Below are positions 1 through 7,774 of a DNA stretch of 16,180 nucleotides, one piece after another. Position 1 is the first letter of the stretch. Every line of letters begins with the position of its first letter. Source of the stretch: Methanobacterium sp. (lineage in GTDB: Archaea > Methanobacteriota > Methanobacteria > Methanobacteriales > Methanobacteriaceae); NCBI GenBank assembly GCA_003151535.1, contig PLXT01000064.1, positions 1 through 16,180 on the forward strand, read 5' to 3'. The translations under genes and the position numbers were made by a program. Under the pieces are notes generated by a model. That model had not been told where the DNA came from and did not search any database. It was given only the letters and a program-made list of their open reading frames with translations.

Positions 1-161
1 AATAACAAAACAAACACCCCTTCAAACACTCAAAACACAGAAGGACAAACCTTCAAAAAAAGAAAAAAATCTAAGACCCTAAAACTATTATTCTCAACAA
101 TTTTAAAATCAAGATATAAAACCCTGATCTAATCCTACACTTGAAAAAAACATTAATAATT
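1..161. other. AT-rich left edge, no gene seen
   Basis: I see no gene here. The stretch holds A-rich runs at 54-69 and 144-150, which read as poly-T on the minus strand and so lie just downstream of the kinase gene that ends near 162. A small inverted repeat, GAAGG/CCTTC with a 5-base loop, sits at 40-54. Confidence 0.5.
144..150 (-). terminator. Poly-T terminator behind kinase 1
   Basis: Seven A on the plus strand give a T7 run on the transcribed minus strand, 12 bases past the restored stop codon at 162-164. Archaeal termination often needs only a T-run. A second T-rich tract lies at 54-69. No good hairpin precedes either one. Confidence 0.4.
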
Positions 162-736
162 TTAATTATTGACCATGGGCATTGTAAAAAATAAAATGTT
201 GATCCCTTTCCAGGTTCAGATTCTGCCCAGATTTGTCCTCCATGTTGATGTATAATTTTTTGAGCAATTGCAAGTCCTATTCCGGTTCTTTCATATTCTT
301 CATGTGTGTGTAGACGTTGGGATATGGTGAAGATTTTACCCAAATGTTTTCCTGAGATACCTATGCCATTATCTTTTACACTGAATAACCACTGTTTATC
401 CTCTTTTTTAGCTGAAATTTGGATTTTAGGATATTCCTCACCCCTATATTTGATGGCATTACTTATCAGATTCTGGAAAAGTTGAATCATTAATTGTTCG
501 TCTATGATTAATGAAGGTAATTCATTGTATGTTATAACAGCGTTGTTTTCATCGATAGATGTTTTTAAGTTCAAATAAGTTTGTTCAAGTATGTTATTAA
601 TGTTAACATGGGTTAAGTTCCGTTCTTTATTGGCAATTTTTGAGTAAATTAAAATATCTTGTATCATTTTATCTAATCGTTTAGCCCCGCCAACGGCATA
701 TCCAATGAATTCATTAGCATCTGCATCCAATTGGTC
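162..736 (-). pseudogene. Sensor kinase 1, C-terminal part (HisKA end plus HATPase)
   Basis: This is the catalytic half of the kinase whose N-terminal half lies at 673-2292. It reads DQLDADANEF, then the end of the dimerisation helix, then a GHKL ATPase domain. The N-box is LFQNLISNAIKYRG, the G1 box VKDNGIGIS, the F/G2 region ERTGIGLAIAQKI, and the last glycine box GKGSTFYF. The frame is lost twice. It joins the upstream part only if one base is restored near 736-738 (RRYK then DQLDADANEF). At 186-190 a T6 run (minus strand) shifts the tail out of frame, so the open frame runs on to 71 with unrelated residues. One extra T would give FYFFTMPMVNN and a TAA at 162-164, a normal kinase tail. A TTG at 730 opens the frame here but has no ribosome binding site. 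It is probably not translated as a separate protein. Confidence 0.85.
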
Positions 737-2292
737 TTGTATCGTCTTTCTAGTAGTTGTAAAAAACTTGTTATCATACGTAATGGTTCTCTAAGGTCAT
801 GTGAGGTTATATAAGCAAATTGTTCAAGTTCAGCATTAGACCTCTGAACTTCTAAAAGACTTTCTTGTAATGCTTCTTCTGCCTTTGTATGTGCAATTCG
901 TAATCTTAAAGTTGTTAATCCGAAAGAAATATCATCTGCAAGTTCTTGTAATAGTTTTATTTCTGAAAATGGGTTTGTTTCTTTTGAATAAATGGTTAAT
1001 GCTCCAATTACTTGGTCATTAAGAAAAATTGGAAGAACTATTGATGATGCATAACCGCGTTTTATTGCTTCTTCACGCCATGGTTTGAATTTAGGATCAA
1101 TCTGCATATTTTTACATATACTAGGTTTTCCAGTGCGAATAACTGTGCCTGTTGGGCCTTGACCATGTTCTGTATTGTCACATGTGATATTCAGTGTTCT
1201 TAGATAATCTTCTTCAAAACCAGAATAAGCTACTGGTAAAACTTTTTTGGTTTTCTCCTCGGTAAAACCTATCCAAACCATTGAACGGCCACAATCATCC
1301 ACAATAATCCTACATATATCTTCCATATAACTTTCTTCATCTGTTGCATGTATCATTGCATAACTGCTATGTCTAAGTGCCACGAGTGTGCGATTAAGCT
1401 GGTCATATTCTTTCAATGTTTTTTTCAGTTTTTTTTCGTTGCGTTTTATATCAGTAATATCATAATTGAATGCGATAATCCTTTTTTTACCGTCAAGCAT
1501 TATTGATTCTACATCACTGACTACAATTCGTTTTTCACTAAATTTAGTAGTTACTTCAAATTCTATACTACGTAAAGATCCTTTTTCTAGCGATTCAGTA
1601 AGAAACTGTTTGCGTTGTTCTGAACTTATTATATTTAGCTGTGTTGAGCTATGGCCAATCAATTCATTTTTGCTGTAGCCAGTTAATTTTGTATAACTTT
1701 CATTAACATCTACAAATTCATCTTTATCGTTTATTGTCATGGCACCGGGGTTAGCATGGAATGTTTTATAAAATTTTTCCTTGCTTTCATTTAATGTGGA
1801 ATTTAGTTCTAACAATGTATTTCGTTGAATCTGAAGTTCTTCATTGGATGTTCGAAGCTCTTCGGTGGTGCATTGTAATTCTTCATTTGAAGTTTGCAGC
1901 TCCTCTGTAAGTTGCTGTTCATTTTCTAATAGTTCCTGTTTCTCAGATTCAATACCTTTACGTTCTGTTATATCTGTTCCTAAAATGGTTATTCCTTCGG
2001 TTGATGGGTAAACATTTACCTCGTGCCAGATATTGTCATATTTACTGTATGTTTCGAAACGACTTATCTCTCTTTTTTCCATTGAATTACGGAAGTTTTC
2101 ACCGTCAACTGTTCCTTCATATTTAGGAAACATCTTCCAAAGATTTTTTCCAATAAAATCTTTAGGGTCCATGCCTAATGCCGAAGCTGCTTTTTTGCCT
2201 ACGTAAACATAATCCCAGTCGCGGTTAATCACATAGAAATTATCTTGAATACTTTCTAAAATATCATTTATATCCTGATTAAGGCGTATCAA
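673..2292 (-). pseudogene. Sensor kinase 1, N-terminal part (PAS-PAS-GAF-HisKA)
   Basis: This is the sensory half of a cytoplasmic histidine kinase; no membrane segment is seen. The domain order is PAS (about 1-112), a Glu/Gln-rich coiled coil (113-170, with repeats of TSNEELQ type), a second PAS (170-285, NESYTKLTGYSKNELIG), GAF (about 305-470, ending in SIVLPIFLNDQVIGALTIYS), then the HisKA helix with the phospho-accepting His498 in SHDLREPLRMI. After K519 the frame goes to TNWMQM and stops at 673, so the ATPase domain is cut off. The start is a TTG at 2292-2290, the only start codon after the in-frame stop at 2353-2355. A GGGAGG ribosome site (2301-2306) lies 8 bases upstream. An out-of-frame ATG at 2297 (ATGAATTGA) overlaps it. 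The stimulus is unknown. If the frames are as they appear, the product could bind a ligand but not phosphorylate itself. Confidence 0.85.
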
Positions 2293-2300
2293 TTCATTTC

Positions 2301-2306
2301 CCTCCC
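2301..2306 (-). promoter_or_regulatory. Ribosome binding site fixing a TTG start
   Basis: GGGAGG on the minus strand lies 8 bases before TTG 2292-2290. The nearer ATG at 2297-2295 would make only a two-codon peptide, so the TTG is the likely kinase start. The overlap of the two starts could lower initiation, which is inference. Confidence 0.55.
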
Positions 2307-2336
2307 TGGAGGAATATTGGGGGTTTATTTTTTGAG

Positions 2337-2376
2337 GGGATTTTTCAAAACCTTATCCGATTTATCAAAAAATCCC
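2337..2376. repeat. 9-bp perfect inverted repeat in the kinase 1 leader
   Basis: GGGATTTTT (2337-2345) and AAAAATCCC (2368-2376) form a perfect 9-base inverted repeat with a 22-base spacer. It lies about 30 bases upstream of the GGGAGG ribosome site of kinase 1. It could be an operator for a dimeric regulator or an mRNA leader hairpin. Confidence 0.45.
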
Positions 2377-3002
2377 TATTTAACAGAAAACAAATCAACA
2401 TTAGGAACACATTATCTTTTAATTTGAGGGTTAAGTCTTATCTGGATATTTCTTAATCAATTCATTTACAACTAAATTTATACAGTTTTTTACAACAAAT
2501 TTTTCCTGTAATTATCTTTATGTTGTTAACAATTAAATTCATGAAATAGTTGGGGTAATAAGAAATTTTTTTAGATGATTCATGAAGTGTTGTAATTTAT
2601 AACGACATAATGGACTTTAATTTCCATCTTTTTTTATTCCTGATAGTGATTATGAATATAGTTACAGGATATCCAGTTTACAGTGAACATTAAGATCCTG
2701 GCTTGAAAAACATTAATATAACATAGTTATTTATCTAACAGCCAACAATAGTTTGAGTAAGAACATGTTATGGGAATACAATTAATAGAAATCAAATATT
2801 CATTGAAGGTAATAAAATGACTTGGAAGATACAGGTCAGGAATATAGATATATCAAAGTAATAAAACCTGTATTTTATTATTTAGGCTCTTTTAAAGGTT
2901 AATGGTCAGTAAAGATCGATTGTTTGTTTGATTATATTATAATAGGATATTTTATGTTTATATTTCAGTAAAAGGAAATTAGGATCAAAGAGGTAGTTTT
3001 GA
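2377..3002. other. Divergent spacer, no gene seen
   Basis: This AT-rich spacer lies between the divergent kinase 1 and the membrane-protein gene at 3003. It has stops in all frames and no ORF with a believable ribosome site. I could not recognise a structured RNA. A TATA-like TTTATATTT at 2957-2965 and an AGAGGT ribosome site at 2989-2994 belong to the downstream gene. Confidence 0.4.
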
Positions 3003-3503
3003 ATGGTTTATGTTCCGGATTCAGTGAGTTTATTATCGGGTAAGAATGCCATAATATTATTTTTTGGAGTTTATCTTACTGTAATTATAAATTTGATACG
3101 AAAATACCGTACATTCGATATTTACTTGTTCTTTTCTAAGGATAAATCAAAAAGAATTCGTTCCATGCGTAGATTCGTTACAGGATTTATAATAATCGAT
3201 GTAATGCCTATTTTATGGTTTTTAGTGCTTTATACTTTTATAATACCAAATGAACCCGGACCATTTCCAATTATGGCTGCCGCATTTGCTGCATTATCCA
3301 TCCTGGGTTTTGCACGTATTCTCCATTCTATTATTGCAACAGAAAAACATGAAAAATTCTATTCTGATGATGATTTTAATACGGTTATGTCAAAATGGGG
3401 CAGAGGTGACGATCCAGATAACAGTTTTAAAGCACATTTCATAACAGGATTCTCTTATCTGATCATATTCCCTGTTATAGCCTATTTGATTGTACTCATA
3501 TGA
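3003..3503 (+). CDS. Four-helix membrane protein, unknown function
   Basis: This 166-residue protein has four predicted membrane helices: about 14-33 (AIILFFGVYLTVIINLI), 57-80 (FVTGFIIIDVMPILWFLVLY), 86-108 (FPIMAAAFAALSILGFARIL) and 144-166 (FITGFSYLIIFPVIAYLIVLI). A basic cytoplasmic-type loop (about 34-56, KSKRIRSMRR) follows helix 1. An acidic loop (YSDDDFNTVMSKWGRGDDPDN) separates helices 3 and 4. The ATG at 3003 is set by AGAGGT eight bases upstream. It stands alone, with the next gene on the opposite strand. I do not recognise the family and see no catalytic motif. A structural or accessory membrane role is a guess only. Confidence 0.8.
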   Translation: MVYVPDSVSLLSGKNAIILFFGVYLTVIINLIRKYRTFDIYLFFSKDKSKRIRSMRRFVTGFIIIDVMPILWFLVLYTFIIPNEPGPFPIMAAAFAALSILGFARILHSIIATEKHEKFYSDDDFNTVMSKWGRGDDPDNSFKAHFITGFSYLIIFPVIAYLIVLI

Positions 3504-3725
3504 GCGTAAAATAAATCAATTATATTTTTTAATTATCTTGTATTATTATTTTTAGTTAAAAACTTAAAAATCGCAATATTCAATATTAACGGACATTTTT
3601 ATGATAAAAAAAACTTAAAAATTCTTGTAATTAATTAGGGGGAATTTATTCTATGATTGTATTAACATACCATTTAGGTAGCTATTGGATTTAGGCCATC
3701 AATTGGAATAGGGAGATATTGATCA

Positions 3726-4043
3726 TTAAATTTTAGTTTTAATGTCTATTAAAATACTTTTTGCTATTTTTAACCTGTTAATTTTATAAAAAATATCAGC
3801 ATCGTCTAATATATCCACACTGGCGTAAGTAATATGGTCTTTGGCAGTTTCAAGTCTGGTTTTTTCATCTGAATCTTTCAACTGGTCTATAACAATATCC
3901 AAGTTATCAATTACATTTTTTAATTCGTAATTAACATTTCCAATATCTATAATCTCTTTAGTGGATTCAACCATAATATCCATCAAAACATCTAATTTTT
4001 TAATTAAAATGTTTAAATCAATTAAATTTTCATTATTATTCAT
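3726..4043 (-). CDS. Small helical soluble protein, unknown function
   Basis: This 105-residue protein is rich in Asp, Ile, Lys and Asn and probably all-helical, with no membrane segment, signal peptide or cysteine. Heptad-like hydrophobic spacing (LNILIKKLDVLMDIMV, LDIVIDQL) suggests a small helical bundle or coiled coil. The ATG at 4043 follows AGATGAT, one mismatch from the consensus archaeal ribosome site. A TATA-like ATTATATAAC at 4103-4112 (minus strand) fits a leader of about 35 bases. It has no operon partner. I do not recognise the family. Confidence 0.65.
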   Translation of the reverse strand: MNNNENLIDLNILIKKLDVLMDIMVESTKEIIDIGNVNYELKNVIDNLDIVIDQLKDSDEKTRLETAKDHITYASVDILDDADIFYKINRLKIAKSILIDIKTKI

Positions 4044-4384
4044 AATATCATCTTTTCATGAATTTTTATACGGTTCAAATAAAGAAATATAATATTATTT
4101 ATGTTATATAATCAAATACATTTTGAGTGAACTTATAAACTAACAAAATTTGTATAAATTCATAAGATTTCAATCTATTCTGATATGGCCATTAAACATT
4201 ATATCAAAATAAAGAAATTACTCTATTCCTGTTCATTAGCTTTGAGATAAAAAAAATAAGTAAATTATCTCATTAGTCTAGTAGATGTAATTAAACTCCA
4301 TTTGACATTATCAACAAACAATAGCAGAAAATTTAAAAGGAATAACAGCATAAACTAAGAAATATAGGAACAAAAGGTGTTTAA
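4044..4384. other. Divergent intergenic region with two promoters
   Basis: This region lies between two divergent small genes and has no ORF of note. It contains ATTATATAAC (4103-4112, minus) for the gene at 3726-4043. It also contains ATTTAAAAGG (4331-4340, plus) and an AGGTG ribosome site (4375-4379) for the gene at 4385. Confidence 0.4.
4331..4340 (+). promoter_or_regulatory. Putative TATA box for the zinc-ribbon membrane protein
   Basis: ATTTAAAAGG lies about 50 bases before the ATG at 4385, putting a transcription start near 4360 and a leader of about 25 bases that contains AGGTG. This is pattern-based only. Confidence 0.3.
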
Positions 4385-5047
4385 ATGGGTTATTTAATTT
4401 GCAGTAAATGCAAGAGTTACTATAAACTGCAATTGGGTGAGTCTGCAAAAAATTTTGTTGACTACTGTGATTGTGGCGGTGAATTTAGATATGTTGAAAA
4501 TTTAGATTTTGTTGATCCCAATTGGAAACAAGCTTCAATAAGGAAAAAAATCACTAGAAGAGAAATTCTAAGTAACAAAATACAATCTGTGCTTTCTGTC
4601 CGAAGGATTGATTTAAAAAATCGATTGGTTCAATTTTTTCAGAATAAATTCGGAAGACAAATCTATAACGCTCAAAATTGGAATAGAACTCATAAATCCC
4701 CTTATGGAATGGAAACAAGCTTTATAAATTCTATAAAAAATGAGCTTAATTTCCATAATATACAATGGACTTTGGTAATTCCTGTAGCAATTGTAATAAC
4801 TATAATATATACAATTACACAAGGTATTTTTACTTTATTAATTTTTATATTGTTAGGGGCTGTTGGTTACTTATTTAAAGACCAAATGATTGGATCTAAA
4901 AATGCTATGGTCACCGGAGCAATTTCCTTCTTTTTAGGAAGCCTCTTTACGGGCTCATTCCTCTATTTAATACCTTTAACCATATTAGGAGCTATTAATG
5001 GAGCTGTCTGTGGATGGATAGGGGGATACATAAAAACAAGAAGATGA
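4385..5047 (+). CDS. Zinc-ribbon membrane protein, unknown function
   Basis: This 220-residue protein starts with a compact cysteine cluster: C6-x2-C9 (LICSKCKSYYKLQ) and C28-x-C30 (YCDCGGEFRYVE), a likely single-zinc ribbon facing the cytoplasm. A basic linker (about 45-95) and a soluble stretch lead to three or four membrane helices (about 126-146, 148-166, 172-190, 195-216; the last holds GAINGAVCGWIGGY). N-terminal ribbons of the form MGYLxCxxC followed by CxCGG recur in Methanobacteriales membrane proteins. That is family knowledge and the function is not known. The start is supported by AGGTG five bases upstream. It appears monocistronic. A role in sensing or quality control in the membrane would be speculation. 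Confidence 0.8.
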   Translation: MGYLICSKCKSYYKLQLGESAKNFVDYCDCGGEFRYVENLDFVDPNWKQASIRKKITRREILSNKIQSVLSVRRIDLKNRLVQFFQNKFGRQIYNAQNWNRTHKSPYGMETSFINSIKNELNFHNIQWTLVIPVAIVITIIYTITQGIFTLLIFILLGAVGYLFKDQMIGSKNAMVTGAISFFLGSLFTGSFLYLIPLTILGAINGAVCGWIGGYIKTRR

Positions 5048-5114
5048 TTAACTAATTAAATTACCACAAACCTTTCTACTTTATAAAAACAAGTAATTAG
5101 CACTATACCAACAA

Positions 5115-5144
5115 TTTCCCGATCTAAGTCGATTGAGTGGGAAA
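5115..5144. repeat. Short inverted repeat downstream of the zinc-ribbon gene
   Basis: TTTCCC (5115-5120) and GGGAAA (5139-5144) flank an 18-base loop in the convergent spacer. It might help 3'-end formation for the plus-strand gene, but it is short and may be chance. Confidence 0.25.
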
Positions 5145-5236
5145 ACCTCTATTTATTCATAGAATTAATCCTATGACTTATTTTTATAACAACATTTTAG
5201 GTATTTTTATATTTACTATAATTCTGAATAGTGGTT

Positions 5237-5253
5237 AAAAAAATAAAAAAAAA
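5237..5253 (-). terminator. Poly-T terminator of the ABC exporter operon
   Basis: The plus-strand A-rich run at 5237-5253 (one T within it) reads as a long T-run on the minus strand, about 25 bases past the ATPase stop codon. This is a typical archaeal T-tract terminator. Confidence 0.6.
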
Positions 5254-5276
5254 GAATTTAGTTCAATTAAGTCTGC

Positions 5277-5963
5277 TTAAAGTGTTGAAATTATATTTTG
5301 ACACTTACCATCAAGCACTGTCACTATTCTTTCGGCCATTTTACCTACGTATGGTTCGTGTGTGACCATGACCAGTGTAACATTTTCTTTTGAGTGAAGA
5401 TCCTTTAGTAAGTTCAGTATAACTTCACCAGTTTTAGAGTCTAAAGAACCGGTTGGTTCATCGGCCAATATTATTGAGGGGTGATTCACCAGAGCTCTTG
5501 CAATGGCCACTCTTTGTCTTTCACCACCTGATAATTTGGTTGGTTTCTGGTTAATTTTATCTTCAAGATTCACTGCTTTTAAAAGTTCCAGAGCCCTTTT
5601 TTTCATATCCTTAGATGATGTTTTGGTTTCAAACATGGGTATTTGAACGTTCTCAAGCACACTGAGGTTTGGTATTAAATTGTGCATCTGAAACACAAAC
5701 CCTATTTCCTTAGACCTAAATTCGTAGAGCTTTTTAGTTTTCATCAAGTCTATACCAGCTACTGTTATAGTGCCTTCATCTGCGCGATCGAGTGCACCAA
5801 TCATGTTAAGAAGTGATGATTTTCCAGATCCTGAGGGGCCCATAATAGATATAAATTCGCCCTTTTTAACTTCCAGGTCCATACCATTAAGGGCCTTTAT
5901 TTTCCCATTATCATAACTCTTTTTTAGTCCTTTAATCTCGATGATGTTCCCAGTATTATTCAT
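5277..5963 (-). CDS. ABC exporter ATPase, MacB/LolD type
   Basis: This 228-residue nucleotide-binding subunit powers the permease encoded just upstream. The motifs are complete: Walker A GPSGSGKSS (42-50), Q-loop Q92 in FVFQMHNLIPNL, signature LSGGERQ (144-150), Walker B IILADEPTGSLDS with D168 and E169, and the switch histidine H202 in VTHEP. The signature and the EPTGSLDS D-loop are those of the MacB/LolD/FtsE branch. I chose the ATG at 5963 (MNNTGNIIEI). GGAGG (5973-5977) lies 9 bases upstream, and the longer frame would add 19 residues from deep inside the permease gene. The ATG overlaps the permease stop by 8 bases, so translation is probably coupled. The substrate is not shown by the sequence. 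Related systems export peptides, antibiotics or lipoproteins. Confidence 0.95.
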   Translation of the reverse strand: MNNTGNIIEIKGLKKSYDNGKIKALNGMDLEVKKGEFISIMGPSGSGKSSLLNMIGALDRADEGTITVAGIDLMKTKKLYEFRSKEIGFVFQMHNLIPNLSVLENVQIPMFETKTSSKDMKKRALELLKAVNLEDKINQKPTKLSGGERQRVAIARALVNHPSIILADEPTGSLDSKTGEVILNLLKDLHSKENVTLVMVTHEPYVGKMAERIVTVLDGKCQNIISTL

Positions 5964-7125
5964 AACGCAGTGCCTCCGTTGGTGATAGTCTTGAAGCCCT
6001 GTATGCTGGATACAAACCACCTATAACACCCACAAGGAATGCTACTACAAATGCTCTAAGGAATATATCGTATGCAAATGATGGTTTAATTATTCCACCA
6101 ACAGATGGGCTCAGTGTTAATATGAGCTCAACTCCAACAACAGCCACTATTGTTCCAATAACAAATGCGAGGAGTGTTAGTACAATAGATTCTCCTAAAA
6201 TCATACCGAGTATTCTTCTATCTCTCCATCCAACTGCTTTTAATACTCCTATTTCTCTTGTTCTTTCATAAACCGACATAATCATAGTATTTATAACACC
6301 AACAGCTCCAATAAATATTGCTAGGAGCGAAATTGCCCAACTGGCTGTGTTTATAAAACTTAGGCCTTGATTAATTCTATTTGCCTGGTCAGCTGCAGTT
6401 GTTGTGGAAAGTTGGTTAGGATATGCATTTTCAATTGATTGGCTGACGGTGGTTACATTTGCATTGTCAGTTACCTTAACTAATACGTCGCTAATCTTGT
6501 TTTGGTTGCTTGTTAGATTTTGAAGGGTTGAAAGTGGCATCATAATCCCTGCATCTGTTATGAAGTTGCCTGTTTCATAGGTTCCTGTAATCGTGAAGTT
6601 TTTACCGTATAAATTGATTGTGTCTCCAACTGTTTTGTTAAGACTTTGTGCTATAGTTATACCCATTATAACTTGATTTGTACTGGTATTGGTAAAAGCA
6701 GTACCATTAACACTATCTATACCTATTAGACTCAACTTGTTAGCCTCTATCCCGGTTATTGACACTCCACCTTCAGCACCGAAACCACTTGAAGAACTAT
6801 TTGTTGTTGTAGCTGTTACGGTAGTAGATGTATTAGTTGCTCTTAAAATTCCAGTGGTATCTTTAACACCATTTATACTTAGTAGTGAAGCTGCTAATGA
6901 CTCATTGAGTGATCCACCCGATCCGAAACTATTTGAACCTGTTTGAATTACAGTTATTTCAGCTGCACCTGCCTTAAGAGTACTTTGTGTGGAGTTTTCT
7001 AATCCTCCAGTAACCATTCCTAGGGCCACGATGACTATTATCCCGATTGATATCCCGACGATAGCAAGGGCACTTCTTGTTTTGTTTCTGAATGGATTTT
7101 TTACCACCAGCGATAAAAATGACAT
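5956..7125 (-). CDS. ABC exporter permease, MacB/FtsX family
   Basis: This protein of about 389 residues has the MacB layout. One N-terminal membrane helix (about 18-39, ALAIVGISIGIIVIVALG) is followed by a large extracytoplasmic domain (about 40-260, rich in Ser, Thr, Asn and Gly). Three C-terminal helices come next: WAISLLAIFIGAVGVINTMI, GESIVLTLLAFVIGTIVAVV and FLRAFVVAFLVGVIGGLYPA. The conserved coupling stretch YERTREIGVLKAVGWRDR lies after helix 2, and the end PAYRASRLSPTEALRYE is the family's usual tail. MacB-type permeases work as dimers with the ATPase as mechanotransmission exporters. The start is uncertain. GTG 7143 adds six residues (MKEKLI), while ATG 7125 (MSFLSLVVKNPFR) matches the family's usual beginning. 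A TATA box at 7150-7158 would place transcription close to that ATG. It is the first gene of the two-gene operon. Confidence 0.9.
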   Translation of the reverse strand: MSFLSLVVKNPFRNKTRSALAIVGISIGIIVIVALGMVTGGLENSTQSTLKAGAAEITVIQTGSNSFGSGGSLNESLAASLLSINGVKDTTGILRATNTSTTVTATTTNSSSSGFGAEGGVSITGIEANKLSLIGIDSVNGTAFTNTSTNQVIMGITIAQSLNKTVGDTINLYGKNFTITGTYETGNFITDAGIMMPLSTLQNLTSNQNKISDVLVKVTDNANVTTVSQSIENAYPNQLSTTTAADQANRINQGLSFINTASWAISLLAIFIGAVGVINTMIMSVYERTREIGVLKAVGWRDRRILGMILGESIVLTLLAFVIGTIVAVVGVELILTLSPSVGGIIKPSFAYDIFLRAFVVAFLVGVIGGLYPAYRASRLSPTEALRYE

Positions 7126-7149
7126 AATTAACTTCTCTTTCACAACCTT

Positions 7150-7158
7150 TTATAGTAC
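7150..7158 (-). promoter_or_regulatory. Putative TATA box of the exporter operon
   Basis: CTATAAAAG on the minus strand lies about 25-33 bases before ATG 7125. With usual archaeal spacing, transcription would begin within a few bases of that ATG, giving a nearly leaderless message and leaving out the alternative GTG at 7143. Confidence 0.35.
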
Positions 7159-7651
7159 CTATGCACAATTCTCACCCAAATCTTATCTAACCTTCACAAT
7201 GAAATTTTTCATAATCATCTGTAAGTCCGGTAAAATACGATTCAAGAAAGATTTGCCCATGTTTATTAATTTTTTCTAAATTATATTATTATATGTTGAA
7301 AATATTATTTAATTCTTGCAGATATCATATGATGATAATTACATAAAATTCCTTTCATATGAATGGTATATTCATTTATTAATAAAAGTTATCAGTTTAT
7401 TACATTAATAAGACTAATTGATATAATGTGCATAATAATTCTGTTATTGTATGAACAGTTTTTACTTAAATAATAAATAATCTAATAGGTTTTCAAATTT
7501 TAATTCTTAATTTATGAGGATATCTTCTTAAAAAATATATTAAATGTTTAAAATATCAGTAGGTATAGTTATAAGGAGGATATAATTATATAAGAGTTTA
7601 TACTGGTATATGATTAAAATAAAACATTTAAAATAGGGACGCTATTAAAAG
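7159..7651. other. Divergent spacer, no complete gene
   Basis: This AT-rich region lies between the exporter operon and kinase 2. It holds a TATA-like TTATATAAG at 7586-7594 for kinase 2. It also holds an orphan strong ribosome-site sequence, AAGGAGGAT (7572-7580), with no useful start codon behind it. The 14-base ATGTTTAAAATATC at 7544-7557 is repeated at 7655-7668. Several small palindromes are present (for example TTCATATGAA). No structured RNA was recognised. Confidence 0.4.
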
Positions 7652-7668
7652 ATGATGTTTAAAATATC
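7544..7668 (+). repeat. 14-base direct repeat around the kinase 2 start
   Basis: ATGTTTAAAATATC occurs at 7544-7557 and 7655-7668. Both copies begin an ORF reading MFKISV. The first ends after 13 codons; the second is the kinase 2 N-terminus. The sequence around the repeats is not otherwise alike, so this may be a trace of an old local duplication or chance in AT-rich DNA. Confidence 0.35.
7586..7594 (+). promoter_or_regulatory. Putative TATA box for kinase 2
   Basis: TTATATAAG lies about 60 bases before the ATG pair at 7652/7655. The implied transcription start near 7615 leaves a leader of about 35-40 bases and includes the 5' segment upstream of the stop at 7742. Confidence 0.35.
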
Positions 7669-7744
7669 GGTTCGCAATGGATTGTTATTTGGGATTTTCT
7701 TTTTGGTAGTCTATCTGATAATTTTATTGCTACTACAAAATTAA
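7652..7744 (+). pseudogene. Sensor kinase 2, severed first membrane helix
   Basis: From ATG 7652 or 7655 the frame reads MFKISVRNG followed by a strong hydrophobic helix (LLFGIFFLVVYLIILLLL), then a TAA at 7742-7744. The next residues in the same frame (PILSGIFNFS, then MIAILYSLVALSLYLA) continue the membrane domain found from 7775. The stop therefore looks like a nonsense mutation within a longer kinase gene. The downstream ATG 7775 has no ribosome site, which favours initiation up here. No strong ribosome site is seen here either, so the claim rests on frame continuity and helix content. Confidence 0.55.
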
Positions 7745-7774
7745 CCGATTTTAAGCGGTATTTTCAATTTTTCC

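Noticed and set aside
736..738. Programmed frameshifting to join the two halves of kinase 1
   Set aside because: There is no slippery heptamer or downstream structure typical of programmed shifts, and a second unrelated shift occurs in the same gene.
1466..1678. Plus-strand open frame inside kinase 1
   Set aside because: It is antisense to a region with clear PAS coding sequence and has no ribosome site.
2377..3002. Possible C/D box small RNA
   Set aside because: ATGATT-like and CTGA-like pieces occur, but no properly spaced C, D', C', D set is seen.
3652..3693. 13-codon ORF after GGGGGA
   Set aside because: It is too short, with no conserved feature, and the ribosome-site spacing is only fair.
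6689..6946. Plus-strand open frame opposite the permease
   Set aside because: It is antisense to the conserved MacB domain; its Val/Pro-rich translation is what a shadow of Thr/Asn-rich coding gives.
6989..7279. Plus-strand open frame over the permease start
   Set aside because: It overlaps the first permease helix antisense and lacks a ribosome site.
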